Source: Paenibacillus sp. GSMTC-2017 (GTDB taxonomy: Bacteria; Bacillota; Bacilli; Paenibacillales; Paenibacillaceae). From it: 64,000 bases of DNA. A program made the translations under genes and the position numbers. Position 1 is the stretch's first letter; the number at the start of each line of letters is the position of its first letter. Positions 17,188-26,002 of the stretch are shown here, in pieces. Where the stretch lies: assembly GCF_016019935.1 (NCBI RefSeq), contig NZ_JAECMT010000001.1, positions 930,022-994,021 of the forward strand. Direction: 5' to 3'. The notes under the pieces were generated by a model that did no database searches, had not been told where the DNA came from, and was given only the letters and a program-made list of their open reading frames with translations.

Positions 17188-17235
17188 ATGTATAACACCC
17201 CATTCTTCGGTTATAGAACCGAATTTCCTGACCAC

Positions 17236-17264
17236 AGTATAGACGTGACCCTTGTAAGCGTCAA
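17236..17264 (-). promoter_or_regulatory. Sigma-A promoter of the MarR gene
   Basis: TTGACG (17259-17264), a 17-base spacer, TATACT (17236-17241) on the minus strand. The predicted transcript starts near 17228, leaving a leader of about 40 bases before the ATG at 17187. Confidence 0.8.
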
Positions 17265-17438
17265 CGACTTCCTTAACATTTTTTCCCTAAGACGAGTTTG
17301 TGTATGTGTACGATGAGAATAAATCAAATAAAACTTGTCGAAGTTAATCCTGTCACTTGAGTGTAATTCAACCTTAAATGGAATGTTCAAAAGCAATATA
17401 GGGGATTTATCTAGTTAATAACAGGAAGGTGAAACAAC

Positions 17439-18653
17439 ATGAAAAAGAAGAGTCACCTCAAAAAAATTACGATTTCTTTATTATCAATTGCAATTGTTGT
17501 TATTGGATACTTAATCGTTGGCAATAAGTTGTTCAATAAAAGATATGACAGATTAAACGAAACAGACAGAACAATGTTTGCACAATTAAATGAGTTGTAT
17601 ACAAACACAGCAAACACGAAGGAAGCTTTATGGAGAGGTTATCAACTTAATAAACTTCCTATCATTCTCGTAGCGAAGGGAAACTCATTAAATAATTCTA
17701 GTGGTACTTTTAATGCGATTAGAAGAACGGCTTATACCGTAGGAATTTCTGGACTAGCGGATAAGTGGTATACGCAAAAGATTACAATGCCTGACCATTT
17801 TACATTACAAAATGTATACAGGCTTTCAGCACTAACCCCAGGTGTAGGAAGCACTTGGAACCCGATTGGAAACTTTTCAACCTTTGGTGAAAACATCTCG
17901 CTTGGAGATGCTACAAATGCTTATTATTTTAAATACAATAATAAAAATCTTGAAAATCCGATCAAAGAAAGTCAATATTTCATACCTTTTTTGATACACG
18001 AAAACTTTCACCATTCGGTGCAACTAGCTTGGAAATCAGATAGTGGAGATGTACGAATAGAGGAAAAGAACGCAGAATGGTTTGAATATCTTGGTTATCA
18101 ATTTGCTGCACTTGATGGTATTAAGGATGCAATCGTAAATAATGACAAGGAAGCAATGAAACGCGCAGTTGCTGAATATGTAGTTATTTCGGAATATCGA
18201 AAACAGCAGGACATACATACGTATTCTTCAGAAAAATTACATGAGACGTTAGAAGGCACAGCAACCTATGTCGGAATAAAGGCATCTACACATGCCAGCA
18301 CTCCTCCATTACTTTTACTTCCTGGTGCTCCAAGTGAAGAGCAACGCAACTTCTCTTATTTCTTTACTTCTATAGCACATCATCCAGGTTATCTCTCTGA
18401 AATAAAATGGAACAGATACGAATCGGGAGCTTTGCTGTGTTTTGCTCTTGATAAACTTCTTGAGGATCAAAGCTGGCAACAAAAGTTGAACGCTCAGAAG
18501 AGTAATTCCCCCGTCACGATATATGATTTAGTGGAACAATATTACGATGAACATGGGCTAAAAGAATATGCTAACTCCGTTGATACGCTCTTGAAGAAAT
18601 ATGATACATCTAGAATTCGCAAGGAATCGAAACTTTTGGACAATCAAATATAA
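17439..18653 (+). CDS. Membrane-anchored putative zinc metallopeptidase with HExxH motif, family not recognised
   Basis: A 404-residue protein. Residues 1-10 are basic (MKKKSHLKKI) and 11-28 form one transmembrane or uncleaved signal helix, so the rest should face outward. The segment FLIHENFHHSVQ holds HENFH (residues 187-191), a perfect HExxH zinc motif. A second acidic stretch, HETLEGTATYVG (Glu269, Glu272), lies about 80 residues on and could supply the third metal ligand as in gluzincins. The spacing is longer than in thermolysin. AAGGTG stands ten bases before the ATG. A terminator follows and the neighbours are on the opposite strand, so it is monocistronic. The peptidase activity is inferred only from the motif; the family is unknown to me. 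Confidence 0.65.
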   Translation: MKKKSHLKKITISLLSIAIVVIGYLIVGNKLFNKRYDRLNETDRTMFAQLNELYTNTANTKEALWRGYQLNKLPIILVAKGNSLNNSSGTFNAIRRTAYTVGISGLADKWYTQKITMPDHFTLQNVYRLSALTPGVGSTWNPIGNFSTFGENISLGDATNAYYFKYNNKNLENPIKESQYFIPFLIHENFHHSVQLAWKSDSGDVRIEEKNAEWFEYLGYQFAALDGIKDAIVNNDKEAMKRAVAEYVVISEYRKQQDIHTYSSEKLHETLEGTATYVGIKASTHASTPPLLLLPGAPSEEQRNFSYFFTSIAHHPGYLSEIKWNRYESGALLCFALDKLLEDQSWQQKLNAQKSNSPVTIYDLVEQYYDEHGLKEYANSVDTLLKKYDTSRIRKESKLLDNQI

Positions 18654-18664
18654 GGCGAAGCAGG

Positions 18665-18708
18665 AAAAAGGAGTGCGGTGACATTTGATAAGCCACGCAC
18701 TCCTTTTT
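18665..18708. terminator. Bidirectional terminator between the HExxH gene and the carboxypeptidase gene
   Basis: Arms AAAAAGGAGTGCG (18665-18677) and CGCACTCCTTTTT (18696-18708) form a 13-bp stem with A and T tracts at the ends. It serves the convergent genes on both sides. Confidence 0.88.
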
Positions 18709-18736
18709 CATTTATACTTTCTAGCTTATCAATTAA

Positions 18737-19657
18737 CTACTTAGCAAATCCGAGTTCATACAACTTCTTTGTCTCTACAAAACGTGTGTTCTTTGAATCC
18801 GCGCCCATCACAACCGAAATTAATCGCTTATCTCCCTGTTTAGCAGTTCCAGTGAAGCAATATCCTGCATTTGGTGTATATCCTGTTTTTAGACCGTCAT
18901 TACCAGGATAAGCGTGTGGTTTATTGGCAAGCATCAAATTTGTTGCTTCTAGTTGGTGTTTCTGTGTAGAAACTTTGACACTGCCGCGGCTCGTTACTGC
19001 AAGCACCTCTGGAAACTTGCCCATCAAGTAACCTGCCAGCATAGCTGTATCTTTAGCAGTCATCAAAGTATCTTCTATATGTGATGATCCTTTTAATGAT
19101 GCGATATCCTCTTTACTTAAGCCAGACGCATTACCAAAGATCGTTTTTTCTGATAAACCAATTCGAGCAGCTTTATCGTTCATTAATTGAACAAACGCCG
19201 ATTCTGACCCAGCAATATGTTCTGCTAAAGCAACCGCCGCGTCATTCGCAGAATAAATGGTCATGGACTCGAACAATTCTCTTATCGTCAGCACATCACC
19301 ATTATGTAAGCCCATTCGTGCTCCCGGTATATTTGCTGCATAGTCACTTGCAATAACTTGATCGTACCAATTAAAGTTACCTGTAAGTACCGCTTCCAGT
19401 ACAATTAACTCTGTCATCATCTTAGACATACTTGCAGGCGGATATGCAACATCAGCGTTTTTCTGAAATATAACTTCACCAGATTTTGCATCTATCAAAA
19501 TAGCTGACTCGGAATGCAGGTACAATTCATCCGCCTGTATCCATTTTTTCAGCACTTCTACTCCAAAGAATACGATAGCAGCTATAACAACAATTGCTGC
19601 AATGCTCATTATAAATCCTGTATAAGATCGTTTATACGTTACTTTAATCGTATTCAC
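18737..19657 (-). CDS. D-alanyl-D-alanine carboxypeptidase, S11 family
   Basis: A 306-residue, membrane-anchored protein (hydrophobic residues 14-36). GTG start with GAGGGG seven bases upstream. The three penicillin-binding motifs are present: SMSK (Ser76, Lys79), SAN (136-138) and KTG (257-259). The enzyme removes the terminal D-Ala from peptidoglycan stem peptides and is a target of beta-lactams. The C-terminal beta domain of larger S11 enzymes (DacA, DacF) is missing: the chain stops about 45 residues after KTG. It follows a VanRS-like two-component system in the same orientation, suggesting that the system senses cell-wall stress and controls this gene. Confidence 0.9.
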   Translation of the reverse strand: MNTIKVTYKRSYTGFIMSIAAIVVIAAIVFFGVEVLKKWIQADELYLHSESAILIDAKSGEVIFQKNADVAYPPASMSKMMTELIVLEAVLTGNFNWYDQVIASDYAANIPGARMGLHNGDVLTIRELFESMTIYSANDAAVALAEHIAGSESAFVQLMNDKAARIGLSEKTIFGNASGLSKEDIASLKGSSHIEDTLMTAKDTAMLAGYLMGKFPEVLAVTSRGSVKVSTQKHQLEATNLMLANKPHAYPGNDGLKTGYTPNAGYCFTGTAKQGDKRLISVVMGADSKNTRFVETKKLYELGFAK

Positions 19658-19706
19658 AAAAAAATCCCCTCTCGCATTTCCTTATCTCTAACGAGTATAA
19701 GGAAAT

Positions 19707-19715
19707 AAGCTTAAG
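19707..19715. promoter_or_regulatory. CTTAAGCTT motif in front of the carboxypeptidase gene
   Basis: The 9-mer AAGCTTAAG (CTTAAGCTT on the minus strand) lies about 50 bases upstream of the carboxypeptidase start and recurs exactly at 21651-21659 in front of the neighbouring response-regulator gene. A related CTTTAAG lies about 30 bases further upstream. It is a possible response-regulator site. Confidence 0.4.
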
Positions 19716-19752
19716 GAGAATGTAACAGAATCATAAAAAATTCTTAAAGATT

Positions 19753-20868
19753 TTAAAGTCGTGGCAATGTAACCCGGAAAGTCGTTCGTTCTGAATCACT
19801 AGATGCTTCAATCGTACCGTCATGTTTATCTATAATACTTTTGGATATAGCAAGTCCAAGTCCTGATCCCCCTGACCATTGCGTTCTCGATTTATCGCCT
19901 CGATAGAAGCGGTCGAATATATGTGGAAGATCTATAGCAGGTATCGCATCTCCGAAGTTCGATACTTCGACAATCACTTCTTTACCCGTTGATTTTACTT
20001 TCAACTCTATAAACTTGCCTTCCTTGCCGTAAGACATAGCGTTCGAAATTAAATTTTCAAATACACGAACAAGCTTCGCTGCATCTCCTCTAATGGAAAT
20101 CGATGTTACTTCACTATCTAGCTTGCTCTCCATTCCCACTTCCTGAAGCGGCATATGATATTGAACAAGCAATTGCCCTAACATTTCCACTAAATTAAAT
20201 GTTTCCCGCTTCAGTATTACCGAATCATGACGCATTCTTGTGTATTCGAACAAATCATCAATTAGCTCATGAAGCCGCTGCGATTTATCATACGCTATTT
20301 GTACATAATGGCGCAGTTCCACCTCGTCACGATATCGATCCTGTTCAATAAGTCCCAAATAACCAATAATTGAAGTTAGTGGTGTTCTGAGATCATGCGA
20401 CACGTTTGTGATTAATTCATTTTTAGTTTGTTCGGCTTTACGCTCGTCTTCAAGCGCCACATGAAGTCGATTCGACAGACGATTCACATTACTAGCTATA
20501 ACACCAAAAGTACTGCTTTGTTTTACAACGATTTGATAGTTCATATCCAGTTGACCATCAGCTATTCTTCTTACTGTTTCATTGACACTGTCAAAGTAAC
20601 TGAACAACATCCATTGAAGGATAAAGAAATAGACCATAAATATTGCTACCCATAAAAAGACAATTCCTAATCCTGATGGAAAAATATCAACAATCCCTCT
20701 TCCTACTACACGCAAAAATTGCAGCTGATAAAAATTTCTGCTTAAAAAGTCTGCAACATAATAAAGTAGAACGACACTAATTAGCGCCAATATCGCACTT
20801 AGGATTAGATTTACAAACGACCGAAATACTAATCGGAATACAACTCTATCCTTCAACTTTGTAGCCAA
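19753..20868 (-). CDS. Sensor histidine kinase, VanS-like
   Basis: A 371-residue kinase with two transmembrane helices (residues about 19-40 and 66-90) separated by only some 25 residues, so the external sensor is very small. Then comes a HAMP-like linker (VNETVRRIADGQLDMNY), the HisKA box NVSHDLRTPLTSIIGYL with His158, the N box NLISNAMSYG, and the ATP lid region FDRFYRGDKSR and GSGLGLAISK. The short extracellular loop is typical of intramembrane-sensing or VanS-type kinases reacting to envelope stress. Its start lies 23 bases inside the response-regulator gene. Together with the downstream D,D-carboxypeptidase this looks like a wall-stress module; the signal is unknown. Confidence 0.87.
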   Translation of the reverse strand: MATKLKDRVVFRLVFRSFVNLILSAILALISVVLLYYVADFLSRNFYQLQFLRVVGRGIVDIFPSGLGIVFLWVAIFMVYFFILQWMLFSYFDSVNETVRRIADGQLDMNYQIVVKQSSTFGVIASNVNRLSNRLHVALEDERKAEQTKNELITNVSHDLRTPLTSIIGYLGLIEQDRYRDEVELRHYVQIAYDKSQRLHELIDDLFEYTRMRHDSVILKRETFNLVEMLGQLLVQYHMPLQEVGMESKLDSEVTSISIRGDAAKLVRVFENLISNAMSYGKEGKFIELKVKSTGKEVIVEVSNFGDAIPAIDLPHIFDRFYRGDKSRTQWSGGSGLGLAISKSIIDKHDGTIEASSDSERTTFRVTLPRL

Positions 20869-21559
20869 CCCCCCACACTGTCACAATCATCTTTTCACCA
20901 AGCTCCTTTTCCAGCTTGTCCCTTAACTTACTAATATGAACCATCACTGTATTGTTCGACTCAAAATATTTTTCCTTCCACACTTGTTGAAAAATGTCCT
21001 CTGCACTAAATACCCGACCTGGCTGACTTGCGAGCAAGTGCAAAATGCCGAACTCTGTAGATGTAAGATGCAGAGGACGACCGTCCACTTCTGCAGAATG
21101 GCTGAGCTTATCGATGCGTAGTGAACCAAGTCGAAGCTCCTTGCCTTCACCGTTTTCTCGTGTATTTCCACCGCCATCAGTTGGTTTACTATATTGGTAC
21201 GATCGACGCAGTAGAGAACGCACTCGTGCAAGCAGTTCGAGCGGGTTAAATGGCTTAGCCATATAGTCATCAGCACCAGTCATTAACCCCATTATTTTGT
21301 CCATATCTTGCGTTTTTGCACTAAGCATTAATATAGGTACATGATGTTCCTTGCGCAGACGTCGGCACACTTCTAGTCCGTCCATCTTTGGCATCATAAT
21401 ATCCAAAATAACGAGATCAAACGACTGTTTATCGTATGCTTCAAGTGCCTGCTCCCCATCGAATGCTACTTCCGTAATAAATCCTTCATTTTTCAAATAA
21501 ATTTCTATTAACTCAGCAATCTCACGCTCATCATCAACTACTAGTACTCTTCGTTCCAT
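20846..21559 (-). CDS. OmpR-family response regulator, VanR-like
   Basis: The ATG at 21559 (MERRVLVVDDEREIAEL), with GGGAGG eight bases upstream, is preferred over the frame start at 21649; this gives 237 residues. The receiver domain has the acidic pair DDE, phospho-Asp in LVILDIMMP, Thr/Ser in MLSAK and Lys in AKPFNPLE. The C-terminal winged helix shows SSTEFGILHLLASQPG, NNTVMVHISKLRDKLE and VWGVGYKVEG. All expected catalytic residues are present, unlike in the second regulator of this window at 25379. It overlaps the kinase gene by 23 bases. Autoregulation is suggested by the CTTAAG repeats at 21654-21670. Confidence 0.9.
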   Translation of the reverse strand: MERRVLVVDDEREIAELIEIYLKNEGFITEVAFDGEQALEAYDKQSFDLVILDIMMPKMDGLEVCRRLRKEHHVPILMLSAKTQDMDKIMGLMTGADDYMAKPFNPLELLARVRSLLRRSYQYSKPTDGGGNTRENGEGKELRLGSLRIDKLSHSAEVDGRPLHLTSTEFGILHLLASQPGRVFSAEDIFQQVWKEKYFESNNTVMVHISKLRDKLEKELGEKMIVTVWGVGYKVEG

Positions 21560-21650
21560 CTTTCCTGCCTCCCAATAAGCCGATAATATCATTGCCTTTA
21601 CTATACATGAACGTTCATCAGCATGTAATGACTTCCGACTGAATTTCACA

Positions 21651-21670
21651 AAGCTTAAGTCAATCTTAAG
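21651..21670. promoter_or_regulatory. CTTAAG direct repeats, 11-bp phased, upstream of the VanRS-like operon
   Basis: CTTAAG occurs at 21654-21659 and again at 21665-21670, exactly one helical turn apart, about 95-110 bases upstream of the regulator start. OmpR-family regulators bind 11-bp phased direct repeats. The longer word AAGCTTAAG is shared with 19707-19715. Confidence 0.5.
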
Positions 21671-21822
21671 ATTTTTTTAATGAGTCGATTGTTGTTTTAA
21701 CTAAGCCCGTTTATATAGCCAACATTTGTCCGGTATGATAAAATGGGCAGTATTGATTATTTTATGACAAGTGCATCGAGGTTTTTTAACGCTTCGACTA
21801 TTTTAGGGGAGGTACTACAATT

Positions 21823-23508
21823 ATGGCGGCCAAAAGAATGCGTTCTGACATGATCAAAAAAGGCTTCGACCGCGCACCACACCGCAGCTTGCTAAGAGCG
21901 GCTGGCGTTAAGGAAGAAGATTTCGACAAACCATTTATCGCGGTTTGTAACTCTTATATCGACATCGTTCCTGGTCACGTCCACTTGCAAGAATTCGGGA
22001 AAATTGTGAAAGAAGCAATTCGCGAAGCTGGTGGTGTTCCTTTCGAGTTCAACACGATTGGTGTAGATGACGGTATCGCAATGGGTCACATCGGTATGCG
22101 TTATTCGTTAGCTAGCCGTGAAATTATCGCTGACTCAGTAGAAACCGTTGTGAACGCTCACTGGTTCGACGGCATGATTTGTATTCCTAACTGCGATAAA
22201 ATTACTCCAGGTATGATTCTTGGCGCGCTTCGCGTTAACATCCCTACGATGCTTGTAAGCGGTGGCCCAATGAAAGCGGGCAAAACGTCCGATGGACGCG
22301 CAATTTCACTTTCAAGTGTATTTGAAGGTGTAGGCGCTCACCAAGCAGGTAAAATTAGCGATGATCAATTGCTTGAGCTTGAGCAATACGGTTGTCCGAC
22401 ATGTGGTTCCTGCTCAGGTATGTTTACAGCAAACTCAATGAACTGCTTGGCTGAAGGTCTTGGTCTTGCACTTCCTGGTAACGGAACTATTCTTGCTGTA
22501 GCACCAGAACGTATTGAATTTGTAAAAGAATCCGCTCGCCAACTTATGAAAATTATCGATCTTGGCATCAAACCTCGTGATATCGTTACGAAAGATGCAA
22601 TCGATAACGCTTTTGCACTTGATATGGCTATGGGTGGTTCCACGAACACTGTACTTCATACACTTGCAATCGCTCATGAAGCTGGAATCGATTATCCAAT
22701 TGAACGCATTAATGAAGTTGCAGAACGCGTACCGCATCTTGCGAAGATCGCTCCTGCTTCCGACTACCATATTGAAGATGTGCACCTTGCTGGTGGTGTA
22801 AGTGCTGTTCTTAACGAACTATTCAAAAAAGAAGGCGCATTACACGGTAATTGCCTAACTGTAACTGGCAAGACGCTTCGCGAAAATGTTGAAGGCTGTG
22901 AAATTCAGAATACTGATGTTATTCACACAATCGACAATCCGCATACAGCACGTGGCGGACTAGCTGTTCTTTTCGGTAACCTTGCTCCACATGGTGCAAT
23001 TATTAAAACAGGAGCAGTCGACAAATCCGTTGGCGGCTACCATAAAGGTCCTGCTATCTGCTTCGACTCTCAAGATGATGCTCTTGCTGGAATCGCAAAT
23101 GGCAAGATTAAAGAAGGGCATGTCGTAATTATTCGTTACGAAGGACCTAAAGGCGGCCCTGGTATGCCAGAGATGCTTGCCCCTACTTCACAAATTGTCG
23201 GCATGGGTCTTGGAGCTAAAGTTGCTCTTATTACTGACGGACGTTTCTCCGGTGCATCCCGCGGTATTAGTATCGGCCATGCTTCACCAGAAGCTGCCGA
23301 AGGCGGACCGATCGCTTTCGTACGCGATGGCGACATTGTAGAAATCGACATGAACAACCGTACAATGAACATGCTAATTAGCGACGAAGAGTTCGAGAAG
23401 CGCAAAGCCGAATGGCCTGGCTTCGAGCTCAAGATCAAACGCGGCTACTTGGCACGTTACGCTCATCTGGTTACATCCGCAAGTACTGGCGGCGTAATGA
23501 AGATGTAA
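21823..23508 (+). CDS. ilvD: Dihydroxy-acid dehydratase
   Basis: A 561-residue enzyme of the IlvD/Edd family that converts dihydroxy-isovalerate and dihydroxy-methylvalerate to the keto acids of valine, leucine and isoleucine synthesis. Iron-sulfur ligand motifs are visible: [21 protein letters not shown] and [19 protein letters not shown]. Also seen are [25 protein letters not shown] and [11 protein letters not shown]. Length and motifs are complete. GGGGAGG stands about 11 bases before the ATG. No other ilv or leu gene adjoins, so it is a stand-alone unit here. Codon use is smoother and GC-richer than its neighbours, as expected for a highly expressed enzyme. A strong terminator follows. 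Confidence 0.96.
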   Translation: MAAKRMRSDMIKKGFDRAPHRSLLRAAGVKEEDFDKPFIAVCNSYIDIVPGHVHLQEFGKIVKEAIREAGGVPFEFNTIGVDDGIAMGHIGMRYSLASREIIADSVETVVNAHWFDGMICIPNCDKITPGMILGALRVNIPTMLVSGGPMKAGKTSDGRAISLSSVFEGVGAHQAGKISDDQLLELEQYGCPTCGSCSGMFTANSMNCLAEGLGLALPGNGTILAVAPERIEFVKESARQLMKIIDLGIKPRDIVTKDAIDNAFALDMAMGGSTNTVLHTLAIAHEAGIDYPIERINEVAERVPHLAKIAPASDYHIEDVHLAGGVSAVLNELFKKEGALHGNCLTVTGKTLRENVEGCEIQNTDVIHTIDNPHTARGGLAVLFGNLAPHGAIIKTGAVDKSVGGYHKGPAICFDSQDDALAGIANGKIKEGHVVIIRYEGPKGGPGMPEMLAPTSQIVGMGLGAKVALITDGRFSGASRGISIGHASPEAAEGGPIAFVRDGDIVEIDMNNRTMNMLISDEEFEKRKAEWPGFELKIKRGYLARYAHLVTSASTGGVMKM

Positions 23509-23566
23509 TTTTCCTATCACTTATTAGCGGCATTATATTATATAGTTCTAGTCATTTTTAAAAATT

Positions 23567-23612
23567 AAGGCGTTGTTCCAAAGTAGAGAAATCTACTTTT
23601 GGACAACGCCTT
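23567..23612 (+). terminator. ilvD terminator
   Basis: A long hairpin of about 20 bp (AAGGCGTTGT ... ACAACGCCTT with inner AAGTAGA/TCTACTTT) with a GAAA loop lies 60 bases after the ilvD stop. The following T tract is short (TTATTAACTTT). A second small hairpin (CCCGA ... TCGGG) lies near 23666-23682. Confidence 0.75.
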
Positions 23613-23738
23613 ATTAACTTTATAGGGTGTTACATGCAAATTCTTTTCTACTTTGGTCGTTCTTACCCGATTTTTTCGGGTTAGACTGCCTTCTTAACTT
23701 TTTCGATCATTCATATCCCTTTTTATACTTCCTTCACT

Positions 23739-23793
23739 TTTAAGGTTTATGTAAGGTTACCCTCAATAAGGTGTAAGGTCGCCCCCTTACAAT
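23739..23793 (+). promoter_or_regulatory. Probable response-regulator-controlled promoter of the YxeA/DUF418 operon
   Basis: T(T/G)TAAGGT is repeated at 23739-23746, 23750-23757 and 23772-23779, that is at 11- and 22-bp phasing, with a degenerate AATAAGGT at 23765. The last repeat covers the -35 position of a TACAAT -10 box at 23788-23793. No sigma-A -35 sequence is needed in promoters activated this way. The likely regulator is the OmpR-type protein encoded at 25379-25999, by proximity only. Confidence 0.55.
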
Positions 23794-23829
23794 AAGTCTT
23801 ATCACATTATAGATAAGGGGCATATCAGA

Positions 23830-24219
23830 ATGAAGGCATTAGCAACAATAGCAATAATAGTAGCAGGATTAGCCATTGGTTTTATTTTCATTATGCAAAA
23901 CATGAATATTAACCGTTTAGGTACCGAGGGCTATTATTTACAAATTACTATAGACGGAAAAGAAGAAAAAACGAGAATATCTCAAAATGAAATCATGACG
24001 AGGTATGAATACAACTTGCCAGCAGTCGATAAGGAAGGCAATGCGCAGACATTCAGTTTCACAAGCGAGAAGCAACTTCGTAAAGGTGCTTATTTAACTC
24101 TGTATATAAAGGACAAAGAAACCGTTATGTCCTATCAAGAACTGAAGTTCGAGGAGATTCCGCAAAAAGCAGCCGACCAATTAAAAGAAAATAACACTGA
24201 GAAGAATAGTACAAAATAA
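23830..24219 (+). CDS. YxeA family (DUF1093) exported protein
   Basis: A 129-residue protein with one N-terminal hydrophobic helix (residues 3-22), which anchors or exports it. The mature part shows the YxeA pattern: YYLQITIDGKEE, YEYNLPAVDKEGN, FTSEKQLRKGAYLTLYIK and SYQELKFEEIP. YxeA proteins are small OB-like envelope proteins, often next to transporters and two-component systems for antimicrobial peptides; their exact role is not known. AAGGGG lies about ten bases before the ATG. Its stop overlaps the next start by one base (TAATG), so the two genes are coupled. Confidence 0.8.
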   Translation: MKALATIAIIVAGLAIGFIFIMQNMNINRLGTEGYYLQITIDGKEEKTRISQNEIMTRYEYNLPAVDKEGNAQTFSFTSEKQLRKGAYLTLYIKDKETVMSYQELKFEEIPQKAADQLKENNTEKNSTK

Positions 24220-25259
24220 TGAAGTCTATCAATCAACAAGAACGAATCGTTTCATTAGATATTATCCGAGGTATAAGCTTATTAGGAATTTTATTTATTA
24301 ATGCCGCTGGATTTACGCCGCTAATGGAAGGTGGTCCTATGCCGGATTCCAGTGGTGTGAACAGTTTAATTAATGCATCAATAGACGTTATCATTCAGAA
24401 AAAGTTTTTTTCCATTTTCTCTTTCTTATTTGGTGTTGGTTTTTATATTTTCGCTTCAAGAGCCGAACTAAGAGGAGATAAGCCAAGATTACGTTTCGTA
24501 CGTCGTTTGTTGACTTTATTTCTAATTGGTATTGTACAAGTAGTTTTCTTTTGGGGAACGATTCTCCCGTTCTATGCGATTATTGGATTATTGCTCATTC
24601 CTTTTTATAAATGTAGCAACACAACAATTACTAAATGGATTATTAGTATTTCAGCCAGTTATATCATTTCACTCATCATTGTACTTTCAGAATATCACTT
24701 AGCCGTCTTAACGGATGCTGCTCAGTTTATTGCAAAAGATACAACATTAATTTTCATTATGTTCCTAGCAGGTTTTCTTACTGCTAAAGCAGATCTATTG
24801 ACACAAATTCATCGTCTAAAATCTCAATTACGTACTATACAAATGATTACATTACCGCTATTCCTTGCTTCTTCTTATTGGACTTGGCATGCTTCTACTC
24901 AGCAATCGCCACTACTAGAAGAAATAATTGGTATCGGCACATTGCCTGCTACCTTGCTTTATTTATCAACACTATTCCAGCTCTTAGAAAATGAAAAGGT
25001 TAGACGGCTATTTAAACCAATCGCAAGAGTTGGACAGATGGCTCTAACAAATTATTTTGCCCAAAGCTTTATTGGCCTCGCACTAATGTCATTAATGGGT
25101 ATTGCTGTAGTGTCTGCAACTGATATCCTTATTATCGTTCCAATATTATATTCCATTCAAATCATCGTTAGTTGGATATGGCTAACTTATTTTAAAATGG
25201 GGCCATTGGAAAAACTATGGCGCTTTATGACTTACGGAAAAAGTCGCAAAGGAACCTAA
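24219..25259 (+). CDS. DUF418 family membrane protein (YeiB-like)
   Basis: A 346-residue polytopic membrane protein with eight to ten hydrophobic helices. The N-terminal RIVSLDIIRGISLLGILFIN and the FFSIFSFLFGVGFYIF region are typical of the DUF418/acyltransferase-3-like (YeiB) family. The C-terminal VGQMALTNYFAQSFIG and GPLEKLWRFMTYGK are the DUF418 signature. The family is thought to modify or move envelope molecules, but no reaction is proven. It is translationally coupled to the YxeA gene and followed by a hairpin terminator, then a two-component system in the same direction. Confidence 0.85.
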   Translation: MKSINQQERIVSLDIIRGISLLGILFINAAGFTPLMEGGPMPDSSGVNSLINASIDVIIQKKFFSIFSFLFGVGFYIFASRAELRGDKPRLRFVRRLLTLFLIGIVQVVFFWGTILPFYAIIGLLLIPFYKCSNTTITKWIISISASYIISLIIVLSEYHLAVLTDAAQFIAKDTTLIFIMFLAGFLTAKADLLTQIHRLKSQLRTIQMITLPLFLASSYWTWHASTQQSPLLEEIIGIGTLPATLLYLSTLFQLLENEKVRRLFKPIARVGQMALTNYFAQSFIGLALMSLMGIAVVSATDILIIVPILYSIQIIVSWIWLTYFKMGPLEKLWRFMTYGKSRKGT

Positions 25260-25305
25260 ATCACGTTGTCATTGGTACTATAGTTATAAATAATGATGAA
25301 TCGAG

Positions 25306-25346
25306 AGAAACTTAGTTATCTGTACATTACAGAAAACTAAGTTTCT
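25306..25346 (+). terminator. Hairpin terminator after the DUF418 gene
   Basis: A perfect 12-bp stem (AGAAACTTAGTT at 25306-25317 with AACTAAGTTTCT at 25335-25346) and an inner TCTGT/ACAGA stem. The U tract is weak. It separates the YxeA/DUF418 operon from the regulator gene 33 bases further on. Confidence 0.65.
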
Positions 25347-25378
25347 TACATACCTATTGAACATATACGGAGGATACT

Positions 25379-25999
25379 ATGTCACATAGCAACAAAAGCG
25401 TCTTAATTATTGATGATGAAGCAGATCTTCTAAAGTTGCTAACGATGGTACTGAACAAAGAAGGTATCAATCCCGTCTACACCGCCACTACAGTCAAAGA
25501 TGGTCTTACACAGTTTGCGCTTCATAAACCAGCTATCATTCTACTCGACAATGAAGAAATTGATAAACTGTTAGGTCTTGCGATCGGTGGTGACGACTAT
25601 ATTACGAAACCGTTTAGCCCTAAGGAAGTCGCTTACCGTGTTAAAGCACATTTTCGTAGAGCCGGATTTATGCAAGAAGTTATTGAACCTATCCTTTTGA
25701 CGGCAGGCCCATTTGTTTTAGATAAGAGTCAAGCACAGCTACATATGAATGGGAATGTTATTGAATTAAAGCCCAAAGAACTTGGTTTAATGAATCATTT
25801 TATTAAAAATCCAAATCGAATCATTAGTAAAGAAAGTCTATGCGATCATGTATGGGGTGAAGAATTTATCGGCTTTGACAACACCATTATGGTCCACATA
25901 CGGAGATTACGTGAAAAAATAGAAGCTGATCCATCAAGCCCCATCCACTTAATTACTGTCAAAGGTCTAGGATATAAGCTCGTTGTAAAGGATGAATAA
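25379..25999 (+). CDS. OmpR-family response regulator with internally deleted receiver domain
   Basis: A 206-residue protein, about 30 residues shorter than normal OmpR-type regulators. The receiver begins normally (SVLIIDDEADLLKLL, acidic pair Asp12-Asp13) and reaches AIILLD, where Asp57 would be the phospho-acceptor. It then jumps directly to NEEIDKLLGLAIGGDDYITK with the conserved Lys77. The acceptor and the Lys are normally about 50 residues apart; here they are 20 apart. The usual xMLPxxDG loop, helix 3 and strand 4 with its Thr/Ser are therefore missing, in frame. The C-terminal winged helix (KPKELGLMNHFIKNPNR, NTIMVHIRRLREKIE, VKGLGYKLVV) is complete. It may act without phosphorylation or be a recent loss-of-function allele. 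It is coupled to the kinase gene three bases downstream. Confidence 0.85.
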   Translation: MSHSNKSVLIIDDEADLLKLLTMVLNKEGINPVYTATTVKDGLTQFALHKPAIILLDNEEIDKLLGLAIGGDDYITKPFSPKEVAYRVKAHFRRAGFMQEVIEPILLTAGPFVLDKSQAQLHMNGNVIELKPKELGLMNHFIKNPNRIISKESLCDHVWGEEFIGFDNTIMVHIRRLREKIEADPSSPIHLITVKGLGYKLVVKDE

Positions 26000-26002
26000 C
26001 GA

